Made by a program: the position numbers and the translations under genes. Positions 41,527 to 52,457 of a stretch of DNA of 64,000 nucleotides are shown here, piece by piece. The notes beneath the pieces were generated by a model that saw only the letters and a list, made by a program, of their open reading frames with translations, had not been told where the DNA came from and did no database searches. The first letter of the stretch is position 1; the number at the start of each line of letters is the position of its first letter. The DNA is from Microcella alkalica (GTDB lineage Bacteria > Actinomycetota > Actinomycetes > Actinomycetales > Microbacteriaceae): the NCBI RefSeq assembly GCF_014137945.1, contig NZ_JACGWX010000001.1, positions 806,001 through 870,000 on the forward strand, given 5' to 3'.

Positions 41527-44500
41527 TCAGGTCAGCGCGCGAGGACCGAGCAGGCTCTTCACCTCGCCGAAGAAGCCCGCTGTGGGCTCGATGCGATGCG
41601 GCAGCTCGAACACGCGAGCGGCCTCGTCGCGGACGAGTCGGAGCCGGACCTCGGTCGAGCCGCGGTGACGACGCAGGACCGCCTCGAGCTCGGTCACGAC
41701 ATCGACCGTCGCGCGCTGCTCGCGCACCGAGAGCACGAGCGGACCGGTGTCTGTCGCGACTCCGAAGTCGGGCATCTGCAGGGTCATGGCCTGGAGGGTG
41801 ATGCCGTCGTCCCGGTGATTGACCCGGCCCCGCAGGACGACGATCGAGTCGGCCTGCAGCCGAGGGCCGAATTCCTGATAGGTCTTCCCTAGGAACATGA
41901 CGGTCAGCTCGCCGCCGAAGTCCTCGATCGTGACCATGCCGTAGGGGTTGCCCGAGTTGCGCGCGACGCGGTGCTGGACGCTCGTGATGAGGCCCGCGAC
42001 CGTGACCTGCTCTCCGTCGTCGGGAGGGTTGTCGTTGAGCTCGGCGATCGGCGCTCCCGCATGCTTGGCGAGGGCGATCTCCAGACCGGCGAGCGGATGA
42101 TCGCTGACGTAGAGGCCGAGCATCTCGCGCTCGAATGCGAGCTTGTCCTTCTTGGCCCACTCCGGACGATCCGGCACCTGCGCCGACTCGCCCAGCTCGT
42201 CAAAGAGGCTGTCGAAGTCGAATCCGAAGTCGCCGTTGTCCTCGGCGCGCTTCTCCTTCACCGCCGACTCCACCGCGCCCTCGTGGATCTCCATTAGCGC
42301 ACGCCGCGTCGCGCCGAGCGAGTCGAAGGCACCGGCCTTGATGAGCGACTCGATCGCGCGCTTGTTGGCGACCGGCGTCGGCACCTTCTTCAGGAAGTCG
42401 TGGAACCCGGTGAAGCGGCCCTTCACCTCGCGCGCCCCCTTGATGCCCTCGACGACGTTCGTGCCGACGTTGCGCACGGCGCCGAGCCCGAACCGGATGT
42501 CATCGCCCACGGCGGCGAAGAAGCCGATCGACTCGTTGACATCGGGCGGCAGAACCGTGATGCCCATGCGGCGGCACTCATTGAGGTACACCGCCATCTT
42601 GTCCTTCGAGTCGCCGACGCTCGTCAGCAGAGCGGCCATGTACTCGGCCGGGTAGTGCGCCTTGAGGTACGCCGTCCAGTACGACACGACGCCGTAGGCG
42701 GCCGAGTGGGCCTTGTTGAAGGCGTAGTCGGAGAACGGAAGCAGGATGTCCCAGAGCGTCTTCACCGCCGCGGCCGAATAGCCGTTGGCCTGCATGCCGG
42801 CGCTGAAGTTCTCGAACTGCTTGTCGAGCTCGCTCTTCTTCTTCTTGCCCATCGCGCGCCGCAGCAGGTCGGCCTGCGCGAGCGTGTACCCCGCGAGCTT
42901 CTGCGCGATCGCCATGACCTGCTCCTGATAGACGATCAGGCCGTAGGTCGTGCCGAGCACCTCTTCGAGCGGTTCGGCGAGCTCGGGGTGGATGGGCGTG
43001 ATCGGCTGCCGCTTGTTCTTGCGCAGCGCGTAGTTCGTGTGCGATTCCGCGCCCATGGGGCCGGGCCGGTAGAGGGCGAGGACGGCGGAGATGTCCTCGA
43101 AGTTGTCGGGCTTCATCATGCGCAGCAGCGAGCGCATGGGGCCGCCGTCGAGCTGGAAGACGCCCAGGGTGTCGCCGCGCGCCATGAGCTCGTACGCGGC
43201 CGGGTCGTCGAGCGTCAGGTCCTCGAGCACGAGCTCTGTGCCGCGGTTGGCGCGGATGTTGTCGAGCGCGTCGTCGATGATCGTGAGGTTGCGCAGCCCC
43301 AGGAAGTCCATCTTGATGAGGCCGAGCGATTCGCACGCGGGGTAGTCGAACTGCGTGACGATCTGTCCGTCCTGCTCCCGCTTCATGATCGGGATGATGT
43401 CGATGAGCGGCTCGCTCGACATGATGACGCCGGCGGCGTGGACGCCCCACTGCCGCTTCAGATTCTCGAGGCCGAGAGCGGTGTCGAACACGCGCCGGGC
43501 ATCCGGATCGAACTCGATGACCGCGCGGAAATCGCCGGCCTCCTTGTGACGGGGATGCGCGGGGTCCAGGATGCCCGACAGCGGCATGTCCTTCCCCATG
43601 ATCGCCGGGGGCATCGCCTTCGTGAGCTTCTCGCCCATCCCGAAGGGGAAGCCGAGGACCCGCGAGCTGTCCTTGAGCGCCTGCTTGGCCTTGATCGTTC
43701 CGTAGGTGACGATCTGCGCGACGCGCTCATCGCCGTACTTCTCGGTGACGTAGCGGATGACCTCGCCGCGGCGCCGGTCGTCGAAGTCGACGTCGAAGTC
43801 GGGCATCGAGACGCGGTCGGGGTTGAGGAAGCGCTCGAAGAGAAGGCCGTGCTCGATCGGGTCGAGGTCGGTGATGCGCATCGCGTAGGCGGCCATGGAG
43901 CCCGCGCCCGATCCGCGGCCCGGGCCGACGCGGATGCCGTTGCGCTTGGACCAGTTGATGAAGTCGGCGACGACGAGGAAGTAGCCCGAGAAGCCCATCT
44001 GCGTGATGACGCCGATCTCGTACTCGGCCCGCGCGCGCACGTCGGCCGAGATGCCGCCCGGGTAGCGCTGCTCGAGGCCCTTCTCGACCTCCGTGATGAA
44101 CCAGCTGTTCTCGGTCTCGCCCTCGGGCACCGGGAAGCGCGGCATGTAGTTGGCGCTCGTGTCGAAGGCGACGTCGACGCGCTCGGCGATGAGGAGGGTC
44201 GAGTCGCAGGCCTCGGGGTGATCGCGGAACAGGTCGCGCATCTGCGCAGGGGTCTTGAGGTAGAACTCGTCGGCGTCGAACTTGAAGCGGTTCGGGTCGT
44301 CGAGGGTCGAGCCCGACTGCACGCACAGCAGCGCGGCATGCGAGCTCGCGTCGCCCGCGTGCGTGTAGTGGAGGTCGTTGGTGGCGACGAGCGGCAGCCC
44401 GAGGTCTTTCGCGAGTCGGATGAGGTCGCTCATGATGCGGCGCTCGATGCCCAGACCGTGGTCCATGATCTCGGCGAAGTAGTTCTCGCGACCGAAGATG

Positions 44501-45033
44501 TCGCGGAACTCGGCCGCCGCCTCGACGGCCTTGTCGTACTGCCCGAGGCGCAGGCGCGTCTGCACCTCGCCGCTCGGGCAGCCGGTCGTGGCGATGATGC
44601 CCTCGCTGTAGCGGCTGAGCAGCTCGCGATCCATGCGGGGCTTGAAGTAGTAGCCCTCGATCGAGGCGAGCGACGACATGCGGAACAGGTTGTGCATGCC
44701 CGTCGTGGTCTCGGCGAGCATCGTGATGTGCGTGTATGACCCGGCGCCGGATACGTCGTCCTCGCCGCCCGTGCCCCACTTCACGCGCGTCTTGTCGGTG
44801 CGATGCGTGCCGGGGGTCAGGTAGGCCTCGGTGCCGATGATGGGCTTGATGCCGGCCTCGGTCGCGGTGCGCCAGAAGTCGAATGCGCCGAACATGTTGC
44901 CGTGGTCGGTCACCGCGATCGCGGGCATCCCCTGGGCGACCGCCTCCTCGATGAGCGGCTTGACGCGGGCCGCCCCGTCGAGCATGGAGTACTCGCTGTG
45001 CACGTGGAGGTGGACGAACGAGTCGGTGGTCAC
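41527..45033 (-). CDS. dnaE: DNA polymerase III alpha subunit
   Basis: An 1168-residue replicative polymerase. The N-terminal PHP domain keeps HLHVHSEYSMLDGA, the palm has PDFDVDFDDRRRGEV with the catalytic acids, and an HhH and OB-fold region near residues 960-1080 precedes a C-terminal tail. This is the DnaE1 type used for chromosome replication in actinobacteria. GTG start. Confidence 0.98.
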   Translation of the reverse strand: MTTDSFVHLHVHSEYSMLDGAARVKPLIEEAVAQGMPAIAVTDHGNMFGAFDFWRTATEAGIKPIIGTEAYLTPGTHRTDKTRVKWGTGGEDDVSGAGSYTHITMLAETTTGMHNLFRMSSLASIEGYYFKPRMDRELLSRYSEGIIATTGCPSGEVQTRLRLGQYDKAVEAAAEFRDIFGRENYFAEIMDHGLGIERRIMSDLIRLAKDLGLPLVATNDLHYTHAGDASSHAALLCVQSGSTLDDPNRFKFDADEFYLKTPAQMRDLFRDHPEACDSTLLIAERVDVAFDTSANYMPRFPVPEGETENSWFITEVEKGLEQRYPGGISADVRARAEYEIGVITQMGFSGYFLVVADFINWSKRNGIRVGPGRGSGAGSMAAYAMRITDLDPIEHGLLFERFLNPDRVSMPDFDVDFDDRRRGEVIRYVTEKYGDERVAQIVTYGTIKAKQALKDSSRVLGFPFGMGEKLTKAMPPAIMGKDMPLSGILDPAHPRHKEAGDFRAVIEFDPDARRVFDTALGLENLKRQWGVHAAGVIMSSEPLIDIIPIMKREQDGQIVTQFDYPACESLGLIKMDFLGLRNLTIIDDALDNIRANRGTELVLEDLTLDDPAAYELMARGDTLGVFQLDGGPMRSLLRMMKPDNFEDISAVLALYRPGPMGAESHTNYALRKNKRQPITPIHPELAEPLEEVLGTTYGLIVYQEQVMAIAQKLAGYTLAQADLLRRAMGKKKKSELDKQFENFSAGMQANGYSAAAVKTLWDILLPFSDYAFNKAHSAAYGVVSYWTAYLKAHYPAEYMAALLTSVGDSKDKMAVYLNECRRMGITVLPPDVNESIGFFAAVGDDIRFGLGAVRNVGTNVVEGIKGAREVKGRFTGFHDFLKKVPTPVANKRAIESLIKAGAFDSLGATRRALMEIHEGAVESAVKEKRAEDNGDFGFDFDSLFDELGESAQVPDRPEWAKKDKLAFEREMLGLYVSDHPLAGLEIALAKHAGAPIAELNDNPPDDGEQVTVAGLITSVQHRVARNSGNPYGMVTIEDFGGELTVMFLGKTYQEFGPRLQADSIVVLRGRVNHRDDGITLQAMTLQMPDFGVATDTGPLVLSVREQRATVDVVTELEAVLRRHRGSTEVRLRLVRDEAARVFELPHRIEPTAGFFGEVKSLLGPRALT

Positions 45034-45165
45034 GGCACCTCCGGGTGCGGTTCTCGGGCGGTTCCCGCGGCGTGCGGGGTCACCAGTCTAGGTCGCGGCG
45101 GAGGGCCGATCGGCGTGTCACGGGCGCGTCGCGCGAGGCGCGCATCCGTCGCCGTGAACCGCCGG

Positions 45166-46089
45166 TCAGGATGCTCGGAGCACGTCGAGCGCGTGCTGAA
45201 GATCATCGGGGTACACCGACGAGAACTCGACCTCGGCACCCGTGGCGGGGTGCCGGAAACCGAGGCGCATCGCATGCAGCCACTGCCGGGAGAGACCGAG
45301 GCGCGCGCTGAGGGTCGGGTCGGCCCCGTACATCGCGTCGCCGACGCACGGGTGCCGCTGCGCCGCCATGTGCACGCGGATCTGGTGGGTGCGGCCGGTC
45401 TCGAGGTGGATCTCCAGGAGCGTCGCGGACGGGAAGGCCTCGAGCGTGTCGTAGTGGGTGACCGACGGCTTGCCGTCGGCGACGACGGCGAACTTCCACG
45501 CCGAGCCGGGGTGACGGCCGATCGGCGCATCGATCGTCCCCGAGAACGGGTCCGGGTGACCCTGGACGATCGCGTGGTAGACCTTGCTGACCTCGCGGTC
45601 ATGGAAGAGCCGCTTGAGCTCGCGGTACGCGGACTCGGTCTTGGCGACCACCATGAGCCCGCTCGTGCCCGCGTCGAGCCGGTGGACGACGCCGGCGCGC
45701 TCCGCCGGGCCCGAGGTCGCGATGCGGAACCCTGCGGCGGCGAGAGCCCCGAGAACGGTCGGGCCATCCCAGCCCACGCTCGGATGCGCGGCGACGCCGA
45801 CCGGCTTGTCGATCACGACGAGCTCGTCGTCGTCGTGGACGATGCGAAGGTTCTCGACCGCGATCGACTCGATCCTGGCCTCGCGGCGGGGCTCCCACGA
45901 CACCTCGAGCCACGCGTCGCGCGGCAGACGGTCGGACTTCCCGAGCGTACGGCCGTCGACCGTCACTCCCCCGGCCTCGGCGACCTCGGCGGCGAACGTG
46001 CGCGAGAAGCCGAGGAGCTTCGCGAGGGCGGCGTCGACGCGCTCGCCGGAAAGCCCGTCGGGGACGGGGAGGGCGCGCGACTCGGTCAC
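45166..46089 (-). CDS. rluD: RluA-family pseudouridine synthase (RluD type)
   Basis: A 307-residue enzyme with an N-terminal S4 RNA-binding domain (about residues 13-70) and a catalytic domain whose [15 protein letters not shown] holds the nucleophilic Asp. It would modify 23S rRNA helix 69 positions. It begins 35 nt after the divIVA stop. In most relatives lspA lies in that gap. Confidence 0.94.
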   Translation of the reverse strand: MTESRALPVPDGLSGERVDAALAKLLGFSRTFAAEVAEAGGVTVDGRTLGKSDRLPRDAWLEVSWEPRREARIESIAVENLRIVHDDDELVVIDKPVGVAAHPSVGWDGPTVLGALAAAGFRIATSGPAERAGVVHRLDAGTSGLMVVAKTESAYRELKRLFHDREVSKVYHAIVQGHPDPFSGTIDAPIGRHPGSAWKFAVVADGKPSVTHYDTLEAFPSATLLEIHLETGRTHQIRVHMAAQRHPCVGDAMYGADPTLSARLGLSRQWLHAMRLGFRHPATGAEVEFSSVYPDDLQHALDVLRAS

Positions 46090-46123
46090 GACGCCCCTCC
46101 CCGTCCCCGACGGAGGGTGATGC

Positions 46124-46906
46124 TCAGGAGCTGTAGCCCGGGTACTGGCCCGGAGTCTGCTGCGGCTGACCGAAGCTCGGCGCGGAACCCGGGAACTGCG
46201 CGGACCCGGGCGCGCCGACCGGTGCCGAGCCGACGGGGCCCGCGGCCGTGCCGGGAGCGGCGCTCGGCTCGGGCTGCCCGGACGACGCGCTCGAGCCCTC
46301 GAGCTCGCGTAGCTGCCCCTGGATGTAGGTGCGGAGCTGGTTGCGGTACTCGCGCTCGAAGACGCGCAGCTCCTCGACGCGGGCCTCGAGCGTGGTCTTC
46401 TCGGCCTGGAGCTGGTCGACGATCTGACGCTGCTGGCCCTCGGCCTCGGAGACGAGACGCGCTGCGGTGGCCTGACCCTCGGCGATGAGCTCGTCGCGCT
46501 TGGCGATGCCCTCGCGCACGTGCTCCTCGTGCAGACGACGAGCGAGCTGCAGGAGGTTGTTCGTGCTCGTCGTCTCGAGCGAGGTGTCCTGAGCGGCGGG
46601 CGCCGAGGCCGGCGCGGGCGCGGCAGGAGCCGAGTACGCGGGGGCCGACGCGGCTGGGACGGAGGCGACCGGCTGCGGCACAGCCTGCTCGGCGGCCGGG
46701 GCCGCGCCGCCGCTGCGCTGGAGCTCGGCGATGCGGGCGTCGGCGGCCGTGAGGCGCTGCTTGAGCTCGTCGTTCTCCTGGTTCAGGCGACGGAACTCGA
46801 CGACGATCTCGTCGAGGAAGTCATCGACCTCGTCCTGGTCGTATCCCTCGCGGAACTTGGTCGACTGGAAGCGCTTGTTGACGACGTCTTCGGGGGTGAG
46901 GGCCAT
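46124..46906 (-). CDS. divIVA: Polar growth and septum protein DivIVA (Wag31)
   Basis: A 260-residue coiled-coil protein. The N-terminal membrane-curvature segment [31 protein letters not shown] region is classic. A first coiled coil (residues 30-65) is followed by a Pro/Ala-rich linker (70-110), a second coiled coil (115-195) and a Gln/Gly/Pro-rich tail. It recruits the wall-elongation machinery to cell poles. The 144-nt leader holds two GTTATCC repeats 11 bp apart. Confidence 0.96.
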   Translation of the reverse strand: MALTPEDVVNKRFQSTKFREGYDQDEVDDFLDEIVVEFRRLNQENDELKQRLTAADARIAELQRSGGAAPAAEQAVPQPVASVPAASAPAYSAPAAPAPASAPAAQDTSLETTSTNNLLQLARRLHEEHVREGIAKRDELIAEGQATAARLVSEAEGQQRQIVDQLQAEKTTLEARVEELRVFEREYRNQLRTYIQGQLRELEGSSASSGQPEPSAAPGTAAGPVGSAPVGAPGSAQFPGSAPSFGQPQQTPGQYPGYSS

Positions 46907-47050
46907 TCCGTGCTACCTCGGAACTTTCTGGAGAGCGGTCGGATAACGATGGGATAACGCTAGCAACAGCGAATCACACGCGTCACATCGGTTACCCCAC
47001 CCTACCCACTCGAGGCTCCGAGCGTCAGGGCAGTATCGAGGCCGATCGCG

Positions 47051-47347
47051 TCAGCGCGGACCGACGATCGACATCAGGATGAAGATGCCGATCATGACGA
47101 TCGTCCACGCCAGATCGAGCTGCACCATACCCAGTCGGATCGGCGGGATAACGCGGCGCACGGCCCGGATGGGAGGGTCGGTGAGCGTGTAGCTGACCTC
47201 CGCGGCGACGACCACGGCGCCCGTCGGGCGCCATCCGCGATTGAGCGCCTGGATCCAATCGAAGACGAATCGCGCCCACATGGCGATGAAGACGATGAGC
47301 AGCGCGAAATAGATCACGCCGAACACGATGGAGAGGACTGCCTGCAC
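47051..47347 (-). CDS. YggT-family membrane protein
   Basis: A 98-residue protein with two membrane segments (residues about 5-29 and 77-95) around the YggT signature SYTLTDPPIRAVRRVIPPIRLG. YggT proteins sit between sepF and divIVA in Gram-positive division clusters and are linked to septation and osmotic tolerance. GTG start. Confidence 0.94.
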   Translation of the reverse strand: MQAVLSIVFGVIYFALLIVFIAMWARFVFDWIQALNRGWRPTGAVVVAAEVSYTLTDPPIRAVRRVIPPIRLGMVQLDLAWTIVMIGIFILMSIVGPR

Positions 47348-47389
47348 GACGATCAGTCTGTCAGGTCACGCTGGGAGCGCCGGCACCCG

Positions 47390-47878
47390 TCAGGAGAGGA
47401 ATGAGGCGTCGACGTCCGGCTCCGCCTCGGCCTGCTCGCCGCTCACCGCGACGTGCGATGGCGAGAGGAGGAAGACTTTGCTCGTGACGCGCTCGATCTT
47501 GCCGTACAGGCCCTGCGAGAGGCCGCTGGCGAAGTCAACGAGGCGGCGGGCCTCCGACTCGGTCATCTGCGAGAGATTGATTATGACCGGGATTCCCTCG
47601 CGGAAGCTCTCGGCGATGACCTGCGCGTCCTTGTAGTGGCGCGGGTGGACGGTGAGGATCTCGTTCATGTCGGAGGGCGCGGCATTCCGTGTCGGGGCGG
47701 AGCGACGCAGGGGCGTCACGGGGGCGCGCTGCGGACCCGGAGCGGGCACCGCGGCGACGGAGGGCGCAGGCTGCGAGCGGTGATCGCGCTGCTCGCGCGG
47801 CTCGGCGGGAGCGTCGTACTCGACCTCTTCATCGGCGAGGCCGAGGTAGACCATTGTCTTGCGAAGCGGGTTCGTCAT
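47390..47878 (-). CDS. sepF: Cell division protein SepF
   Basis: A 162-residue protein. A short N-terminal amphipathic membrane-binding segment is followed by a Pro-rich linker and the SepF domain (from about residue 73, [20 protein letters not shown], to [12 protein letters not shown]). It tethers FtsZ to the membrane. As no ftsA exists here, it is the likely sole anchor. It lies 33 nt after yggS. Confidence 0.96.
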   Translation of the reverse strand: MTNPLRKTMVYLGLADEEVEYDAPAEPREQRDHRSQPAPSVAAVPAPGPQRAPVTPLRRSAPTRNAAPSDMNEILTVHPRHYKDAQVIAESFREGIPVIINLSQMTESEARRLVDFASGLSQGLYGKIERVTSKVFLLSPSHVAVSGEQAEAEPDVDASFLS

Positions 47879-47911
47879 GAGGCGTCCTTCGAGTCGTGGT
47901 GCTCTTGCAGG

Positions 47912-48592
47912 CTATTGCGGGGCCGGACGTTTTCCGGTGATTGCCGTTCCGATCCGAAGGTGTGTCGCCCCCTCCGCGATGGCCTCGGCGTAGTCCCCCG
48001 ACATGCCGGCCGAGAGGTCGGTCGCCTCCGGAGCGAGGGAGCGCACCCGCTCGCCGATCGCGCGAAGCCGCGCGAAAGCCGAACGGGCATCCTCATCGAG
48101 GGGCGCGACGCCCATGACGCCGCGCAGCCGAAGCCTCTCGGTCGCGACAACGGCCTCGGCGAGCTCCTCGACCCGGTCGGGCGAGACTCCCCCGCGGCCA
48201 GGATCGTCGGTCAGATTGACCTCGAGGAAGACGTCGGGCGCGCGCTCGGCGCTCGCGAGCGCGGTGACGAGGGATTCGCGGTCGACGGAGTGGATCACGT
48301 CCGCGTAGCGGGCCGCGGCTTTCGCCTTGTTCGACTGCAGCTGACCGACGAAATGCCAGGTGAGTGGCAGATCGGCGAGCTCGGCCGCCTTCGGCGCCGC
48401 ATCCTGGTGACGGTTCTCGCCAACGTGACGCACGCCGAGCTCGACGAGGTCGCGGACGAGTTGCGCAGGATGGAACTTCGTCACGACGACGAGAGTGAGC
48501 TCGTCGGGCGACCGGCCGGCGCCCGCGCACGCGTCTGCGATGCCAGCCGTGACCGCGGCGTAGCGGTCGGCGAGCTCGGGCGAGGCGGTCAC
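47912..48592 (-). CDS. PLP homeostasis protein YggS (PLPBP)
   Basis: A 226-residue TIM-barrel PLP-binding protein. The lysine is in VVVTKFHPA, with HFVGQLQSNK and MSGDYAEAIAEGATHLRIG for phosphate binding. It buffers pyridoxal phosphate rather than catalysing a known reaction. The GTG at 48592 begins 4 nt after ftsZ. The long frame continuing upstream is an ftsZ shadow. Confidence 0.94.
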   Translation of the reverse strand: MTASPELADRYAAVTAGIADACAGAGRSPDELTLVVVTKFHPAQLVRDLVELGVRHVGENRHQDAAPKAAELADLPLTWHFVGQLQSNKAKAAARYADVIHSVDRESLVTALASAERAPDVFLEVNLTDDPGRGGVSPDRVEELAEAVVATERLRLRGVMGVAPLDEDARSAFARLRAIGERVRSLAPEATDLSAGMSGDYAEAIAEGATHLRIGTAITGKRPAPQ

Positions 48593-48596
48593 CGGC

Positions 48597-49739
48597 TCAG
48601 CGGAGGAACTCGGGGATGTCGAGGTCGTCGTCGCTGCCGGCCTCGACCTCGAGCGGGTCGATCGGCGCGGTCGCGGCGAGCGTCGGCGCGTGCGCGGGCT
48701 CGGCGGCCGAGTCGCCCGGCTGAGCCGTGACGCGCTCGCCGGGGGCGGCCGGCACGAAGCTCGAGCGACGGTCTTTGTGGACCGTCGTCGGCTCCCCGCC
48801 GTCGAAGCCCGCGGCGATGACCGTGACGCGCACCTCGTCGCCCAGGGTGTCGTCGATGACGGCGCCGAAGATGATGTTGGCTTCCGGGTGCACGGCCTCC
48901 TGGACGAGCTTCGCCGCGTCGTTGATCTCGAAGATGCCGAGATTCGACCCGCCCTGGATCGACAGCAGCACTCCGTGGGCGCCGTCGATGCTCGCCTCGA
49001 GCAGCGGGCTCGCGACGGCGAGCTCTGCGGCCTTGATGGCGCGATCCGCTCCCCTGCTCGATCCGATGCCCATGAGGGCGCTGCCCGCGCCCTGCATGAC
49101 GCTCTTGACGTCGGCGAAGTCGAGGTTGATGAGGCCGGGGGTCGTGATGAGGTCGGTGATGCCCTGGACGCCCGCGAGGAGCACCTGGTCGGCGGTCGCG
49201 AAGGCCTCGAGCATGCTGATGCCGCGGTCGCTGATCTCGAGCAGACGGTCGTTGGGGACGACGATGAGCGTGTCGACCTCGTTCTTGAGCGCGGCGACGC
49301 CGTCCTCGGCCTGCGCCTGGCGGCGCTTGCCCTCGAAGCTGAACGGCTTCGTGACGACGCCGATCGTGAGCGCGCCGATCGACTTGGCGATGCGGGCGAC
49401 GACGGGCGCGCCGCCCGTGCCGGTTCCGCCGCCCTCGCCCGCGGTGACGAAGACCATGTCGGCGCCCGCGAGGGCCTCCTCGATCTCCTCCGCGTGGTCC
49501 TCCGCCGCCCGACGGCCGACCTCGGGGTCGGCGCCGGCACCGAGGCCGCGGGTGAGCTCGCGCCCGACGTCGAGCTTGACGTCGGCGTCGCTCATCAGCA
49601 GCGCCTGCGCGTCGGTGTTGATCGCGATGAACTCGACGCCGCGCAGGCCCAGCTCGATCATGCGGTTGACGGCGTTGACACCGCCGCCGCCGATGCCCAC
49701 GACCTTGATCACGGCGAGGTAGTTCTGGTTGCTGGTCAC
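48597..49739 (-). CDS. ftsZ: Cell division GTPase FtsZ
   Basis: A 380-residue tubulin homologue that forms the Z ring. The GTP-binding GGGTGTG lies at residues 103-109, with the NTDAQAL motif near residue 41. The T7-loop catalytic region [11 protein letters not shown] is intact. The variable linker (about 315-365) ends in the conserved tail [10 protein letters not shown] that SepF and FtsW bind. GTG start with CGGAGG ahead. Confidence 0.98.
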   Translation of the reverse strand: MTSNQNYLAVIKVVGIGGGGVNAVNRMIELGLRGVEFIAINTDAQALLMSDADVKLDVGRELTRGLGAGADPEVGRRAAEDHAEEIEEALAGADMVFVTAGEGGGTGTGGAPVVARIAKSIGALTIGVVTKPFSFEGKRRQAQAEDGVAALKNEVDTLIVVPNDRLLEISDRGISMLEAFATADQVLLAGVQGITDLITTPGLINLDFADVKSVMQGAGSALMGIGSSRGADRAIKAAELAVASPLLEASIDGAHGVLLSIQGGSNLGIFEINDAAKLVQEAVHPEANIIFGAVIDDTLGDEVRVTVIAAGFDGGEPTTVHKDRRSSFVPAAPGERVTAQPGDSAAEPAHAPTLAATAPIDPLEVEAGSDDDLDIPEFLR

Positions 49740-49800
49740 GTCCGGCCTCCGCGTCTAACCCTAAACCTCCAGTTGAGGTCTAAAGTTATGCTCAGTATGT
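49740..49800 (-). promoter_or_regulatory. AT-rich ftsZ leader with promoter-like elements
   Basis: In a very GC-rich cluster the minus strand reads CATAACTTTAGACCTC, then AACTG, then GAGGTTTAGGGTT (49790-49754). ACCTC and GAGGT form a short inverted repeat, and CATAAC or TTTAGA could be a -10. This probably gives ftsZ a promoter of its own. Confidence 0.5.
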
Positions 49801-49907
49801 ACTCCTGAGTGATGACGGTATGGGCGCGAGGGGCCCGGGCCGCTCAAGCGCGCCGCGTGTCGGAGCGATTGCGGTTGAGACCGGCGCGCGGAGCAGCGGA
49901 CGGCGAC

Positions 49908-50990
49908 TCAGCGACGCCGGACGATGACGCTGTCCGGCGCGGAGACGTCGAACTGCCACGACACGGCCGGATCGTTGACGGCGATCGCCGCCTCGAGCAC
50001 GCGCGCCTTGAACGCCGATCGCTCCGCGCTCCCCCACACCACGCGGTGCCCCAGGTCGCGGATCGTGAAGGCGACATCGTCGCGCGTCGAGGCGGTGACG
50101 ACGTCGACGCGCGTCGCGAGCTCGTCCGGCAGCGCGTCGAGCACCTCCGCGACGGAGCGGAAGGCGGCCTCGTCCGGGTCCGCCTCCCCAGCACGGATCA
50201 GCGGCACGCCCGTCGGCCGTTCGCGAGTCGACTCGACGACGACGCCCGCGGCGTCCACGAGGTCGAACAGCGATCCGCGCTCGACGGCGCCGATCGGGGC
50301 GCGCTCGACGACCCGCACGACGAGCGAGTGAGGCGGGACGACCTCGAGCGAGTACGAGCGGATGAGAGCGAACTCCTCGAGATCCGAGCGGATGCCGCCC
50401 TCGTCGAGGAGCGCGAGCGGGGTGTCGCGGTGCCGATCCAGAGCGCCGCTGATCGCCGACGGGTCGAGGCGAACGGTGCCGGTGACGCGGATGTCCGTGA
50501 GCGCCATGAGCGGAGAGAGCGTGACGGCGACGACCGTCGCCAGGAGCGCCGTGAGCGTCGCGACCGATCCCCACGTGATCATCCGGCGTCGGCGCGTCCG
50601 TCGCGTGAAGCGCCTGGCCTCGGCCCGCTCCGCCCGCCGTGCGGCGCGCGCGGCCGCGCGCTCGAGATGGTCGGTGCGACGGCGCGCCTGCTCGGCCGGG
50701 TCGATCGCGCGCGCGGGCAGCAGACGCGGCCGGCGCCCCTCGCGGGGGACGGGGACGGCGCCGGGCCCGACCGCGGGCATCTCCTGCGGGCCCGGCTCAG
50801 GAGCCGAGGCACGGGACTGCGGTCGAGCGGGCCGCGTCGAACGCGCAGCGGGTGCGGTCGAGGGACTCGGCGGGGCCGCAGGACCCGACGACCCTGCGCG
50901 ACCGGCCGGCCGGGAGCGCGCGGAGCCGGAGCCCGAGGGCGAGCCCGACCCGGGCTGGCGCCCGCGATCGAAGCCCTCGGGGCGCTTCAC
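49908..50990 (-). CDS. ftsQ: Cell division protein FtsQ (DivIB)
   Basis: A 360-residue bitopic protein. About 165 N-terminal residues are cytoplasmic, rich in Pro/Arg/Ser, and far longer than in most bacteria. One membrane helix ([20 protein letters not shown], starting near residue 162) leads to an external POTRA domain ([17 protein letters not shown]) and a beta domain. It links FtsB/FtsL to the divisome. Its ATG overlaps the murC stop. Confidence 0.94.
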   Translation of the reverse strand: MKRPEGFDRGRQPGSGSPSGSGSARSRPAGRAGSSGPAAPPSPSTAPAARSTRPARPQSRASAPEPGPQEMPAVGPGAVPVPREGRRPRLLPARAIDPAEQARRRTDHLERAAARAARRAERAEARRFTRRTRRRRMITWGSVATLTALLATVVAVTLSPLMALTDIRVTGTVRLDPSAISGALDRHRDTPLALLDEGGIRSDLEEFALIRSYSLEVVPPHSLVVRVVERAPIGAVERGSLFDLVDAAGVVVESTRERPTGVPLIRAGEADPDEAAFRSVAEVLDALPDELATRVDVVTASTRDDVAFTIRDLGHRVVWGSAERSAFKARVLEAAIAVNDPAVSWQFDVSAPDSVIVRRR

Positions 50991-52444
50991 CGGGCGGACT
51001 CCTCGGCGAGGTCGGCGGGGGCATCCCTTGCGAGCGCGCCTGCCGCGACGATCGCGTCGTGCACGCTCGGAAGGATGCGGTAGACGTCGCCGCAGGACAG
51101 CGTCATGACGATGTCGCCCGGTCGGGCGATCTCGGCGACGCGAGCGGCGGCATCGCTCCAGTCGGGGCGGTAGTCCACACGCGCCGCGTCGTGGAAGGCG
51201 CCGCTCACGAGCTCGCCCGTGACACCCGGGATGGGGTCCTCCCGCGCGCCGTACACATCGAGCACGACGGTGTGGTCGGCGAGGCGCTCGTACACGGCGG
51301 CGAAGTCACCCGCCATCTCCTGCGTGCGGCTGAACAGGTGCGGCTGATGGATCGCGATCACGCGATGGTCGCCGACCACCGAGCGGGCCGTCTGCAGGGC
51401 GGCGGCGACCTCGGTCGGGTGGTGCGCGTAGTCGTCGTAGAGGCGCACGCCCGCGGCCTCCCCGTGCGACTCGAAGCGGCGGAGCGTTCCCGCGAAGCCG
51501 TCGAGCGCGGCGACCGCGTCGGCGAGCGGGAAGCCGATGCCGACGAGCACCGCGACCGCGCCGGCGGCATTGAGCGCGTTGTGCCGACCAGGAACGCCGA
51601 GCTGACCGCGGGCCTCGACCTCATCGGCGACGAGGGTGAAGGCGATCGGCCCGATCTCGCTCACGTCCGTGAGCCGGACGTCGGCGTCGGCGGCCTCGCC
51701 GAAGGTCAGGATGCGCGGGGCGCCGTCCCGCGATCGGAGCGCGTCACCGAGCGCACGGGTGCCGACGTCGTCCGCCGAGAGCACCACGAGCTCGGTCGCC
51801 GCCTCGGCGAACCGCTCGAACGCGCCCGCGATGGCCTCCGCCGATCCGTAGTGGTCGAGGTGATCGGTGTCGATGTTGGTGACGAGCGCGATGGACGTGT
51901 CGTAGAGGAGGAACGATCCGTCGGACTCGTCAGCCTCGACCACGAAGAGATCCCCCTCGCCCCAGGCCGAGGAGGTACCGGCGCCCTGGATGACCGCGCC
52001 GTTGACGAAGGACGGGTCGCGGTCGAGGGCGCGCAGGGCCGTGACGAGCATCCCCGTCGAGGTCGACTTGCCGTGCGCGCCCGCGACGGCCAGCAGTCGC
52101 TCGCCGCGCACGAGCCAGGCGAGGGCCTGCGAGCGGTGCAGGACGGGAAGGCCGCGGCGCAGGGCCTCCTGGTACTCGGGGTTCTCGACCCAGAGCGCCC
52201 CGGTCACGACGAGCGTGTCGGCGTCGCCCACGTGGGCGGCGTCGTGGCCGATCGAGACGGGGATGCCCAGCTCGACGAGCGCCTGGACGGTCGCGGAATC
52301 GGAGCGGTCGCTCCCCGTCACGGCGAAGCCGCGCTCATGGAACAGGCGCGCGATGCCGCTCATGCCGGAGCCGCCGATGCCCACGAAGTGGAGACGGCCG
52401 AGGTCATCGGGAAGGACGAGGGTGGGGTCGGGCTTGATCGTCAT
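50987..52444 (-). CDS. murC: UDP-N-acetylmuramate--amino acid ligase MurC
   Basis: A 485-residue Mur ligase adding the first amino acid of the stem peptide. The N-terminal Rossmann motif is [15 protein letters not shown], the P-loop is AGAHGKSTS, the carbamate-lysine region follows, and the C-terminal domain has [10 protein letters not shown]. In this family of bacteria the first residue is often glycine rather than alanine, which cannot be read from sequence. A GTG at 52456 is an alternative start; MTIKPDPTL matches the usual beginning. Confidence 0.96.
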   Translation of the reverse strand: MTIKPDPTLVLPDDLGRLHFVGIGGSGMSGIARLFHERGFAVTGSDRSDSATVQALVELGIPVSIGHDAAHVGDADTLVVTGALWVENPEYQEALRRGLPVLHRSQALAWLVRGERLLAVAGAHGKSTSTGMLVTALRALDRDPSFVNGAVIQGAGTSSAWGEGDLFVVEADESDGSFLLYDTSIALVTNIDTDHLDHYGSAEAIAGAFERFAEAATELVVLSADDVGTRALGDALRSRDGAPRILTFGEAADADVRLTDVSEIGPIAFTLVADEVEARGQLGVPGRHNALNAAGAVAVLVGIGFPLADAVAALDGFAGTLRRFESHGEAAGVRLYDDYAHHPTEVAAALQTARSVVGDHRVIAIHQPHLFSRTQEMAGDFAAVYERLADHTVVLDVYGAREDPIPGVTGELVSGAFHDAARVDYRPDWSDAAARVAEIARPGDIVMTLSCGDVYRILPSVHDAIVAAGALARDAPADLAEESAR

Positions 52445-52457
52445 ATCGCCGTTCACC

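Noticed and set aside
46090..46123. A hidden lspA between divIVA and rluD
   Set aside because: The gap is 34 nt, far too short for any protein of that family.
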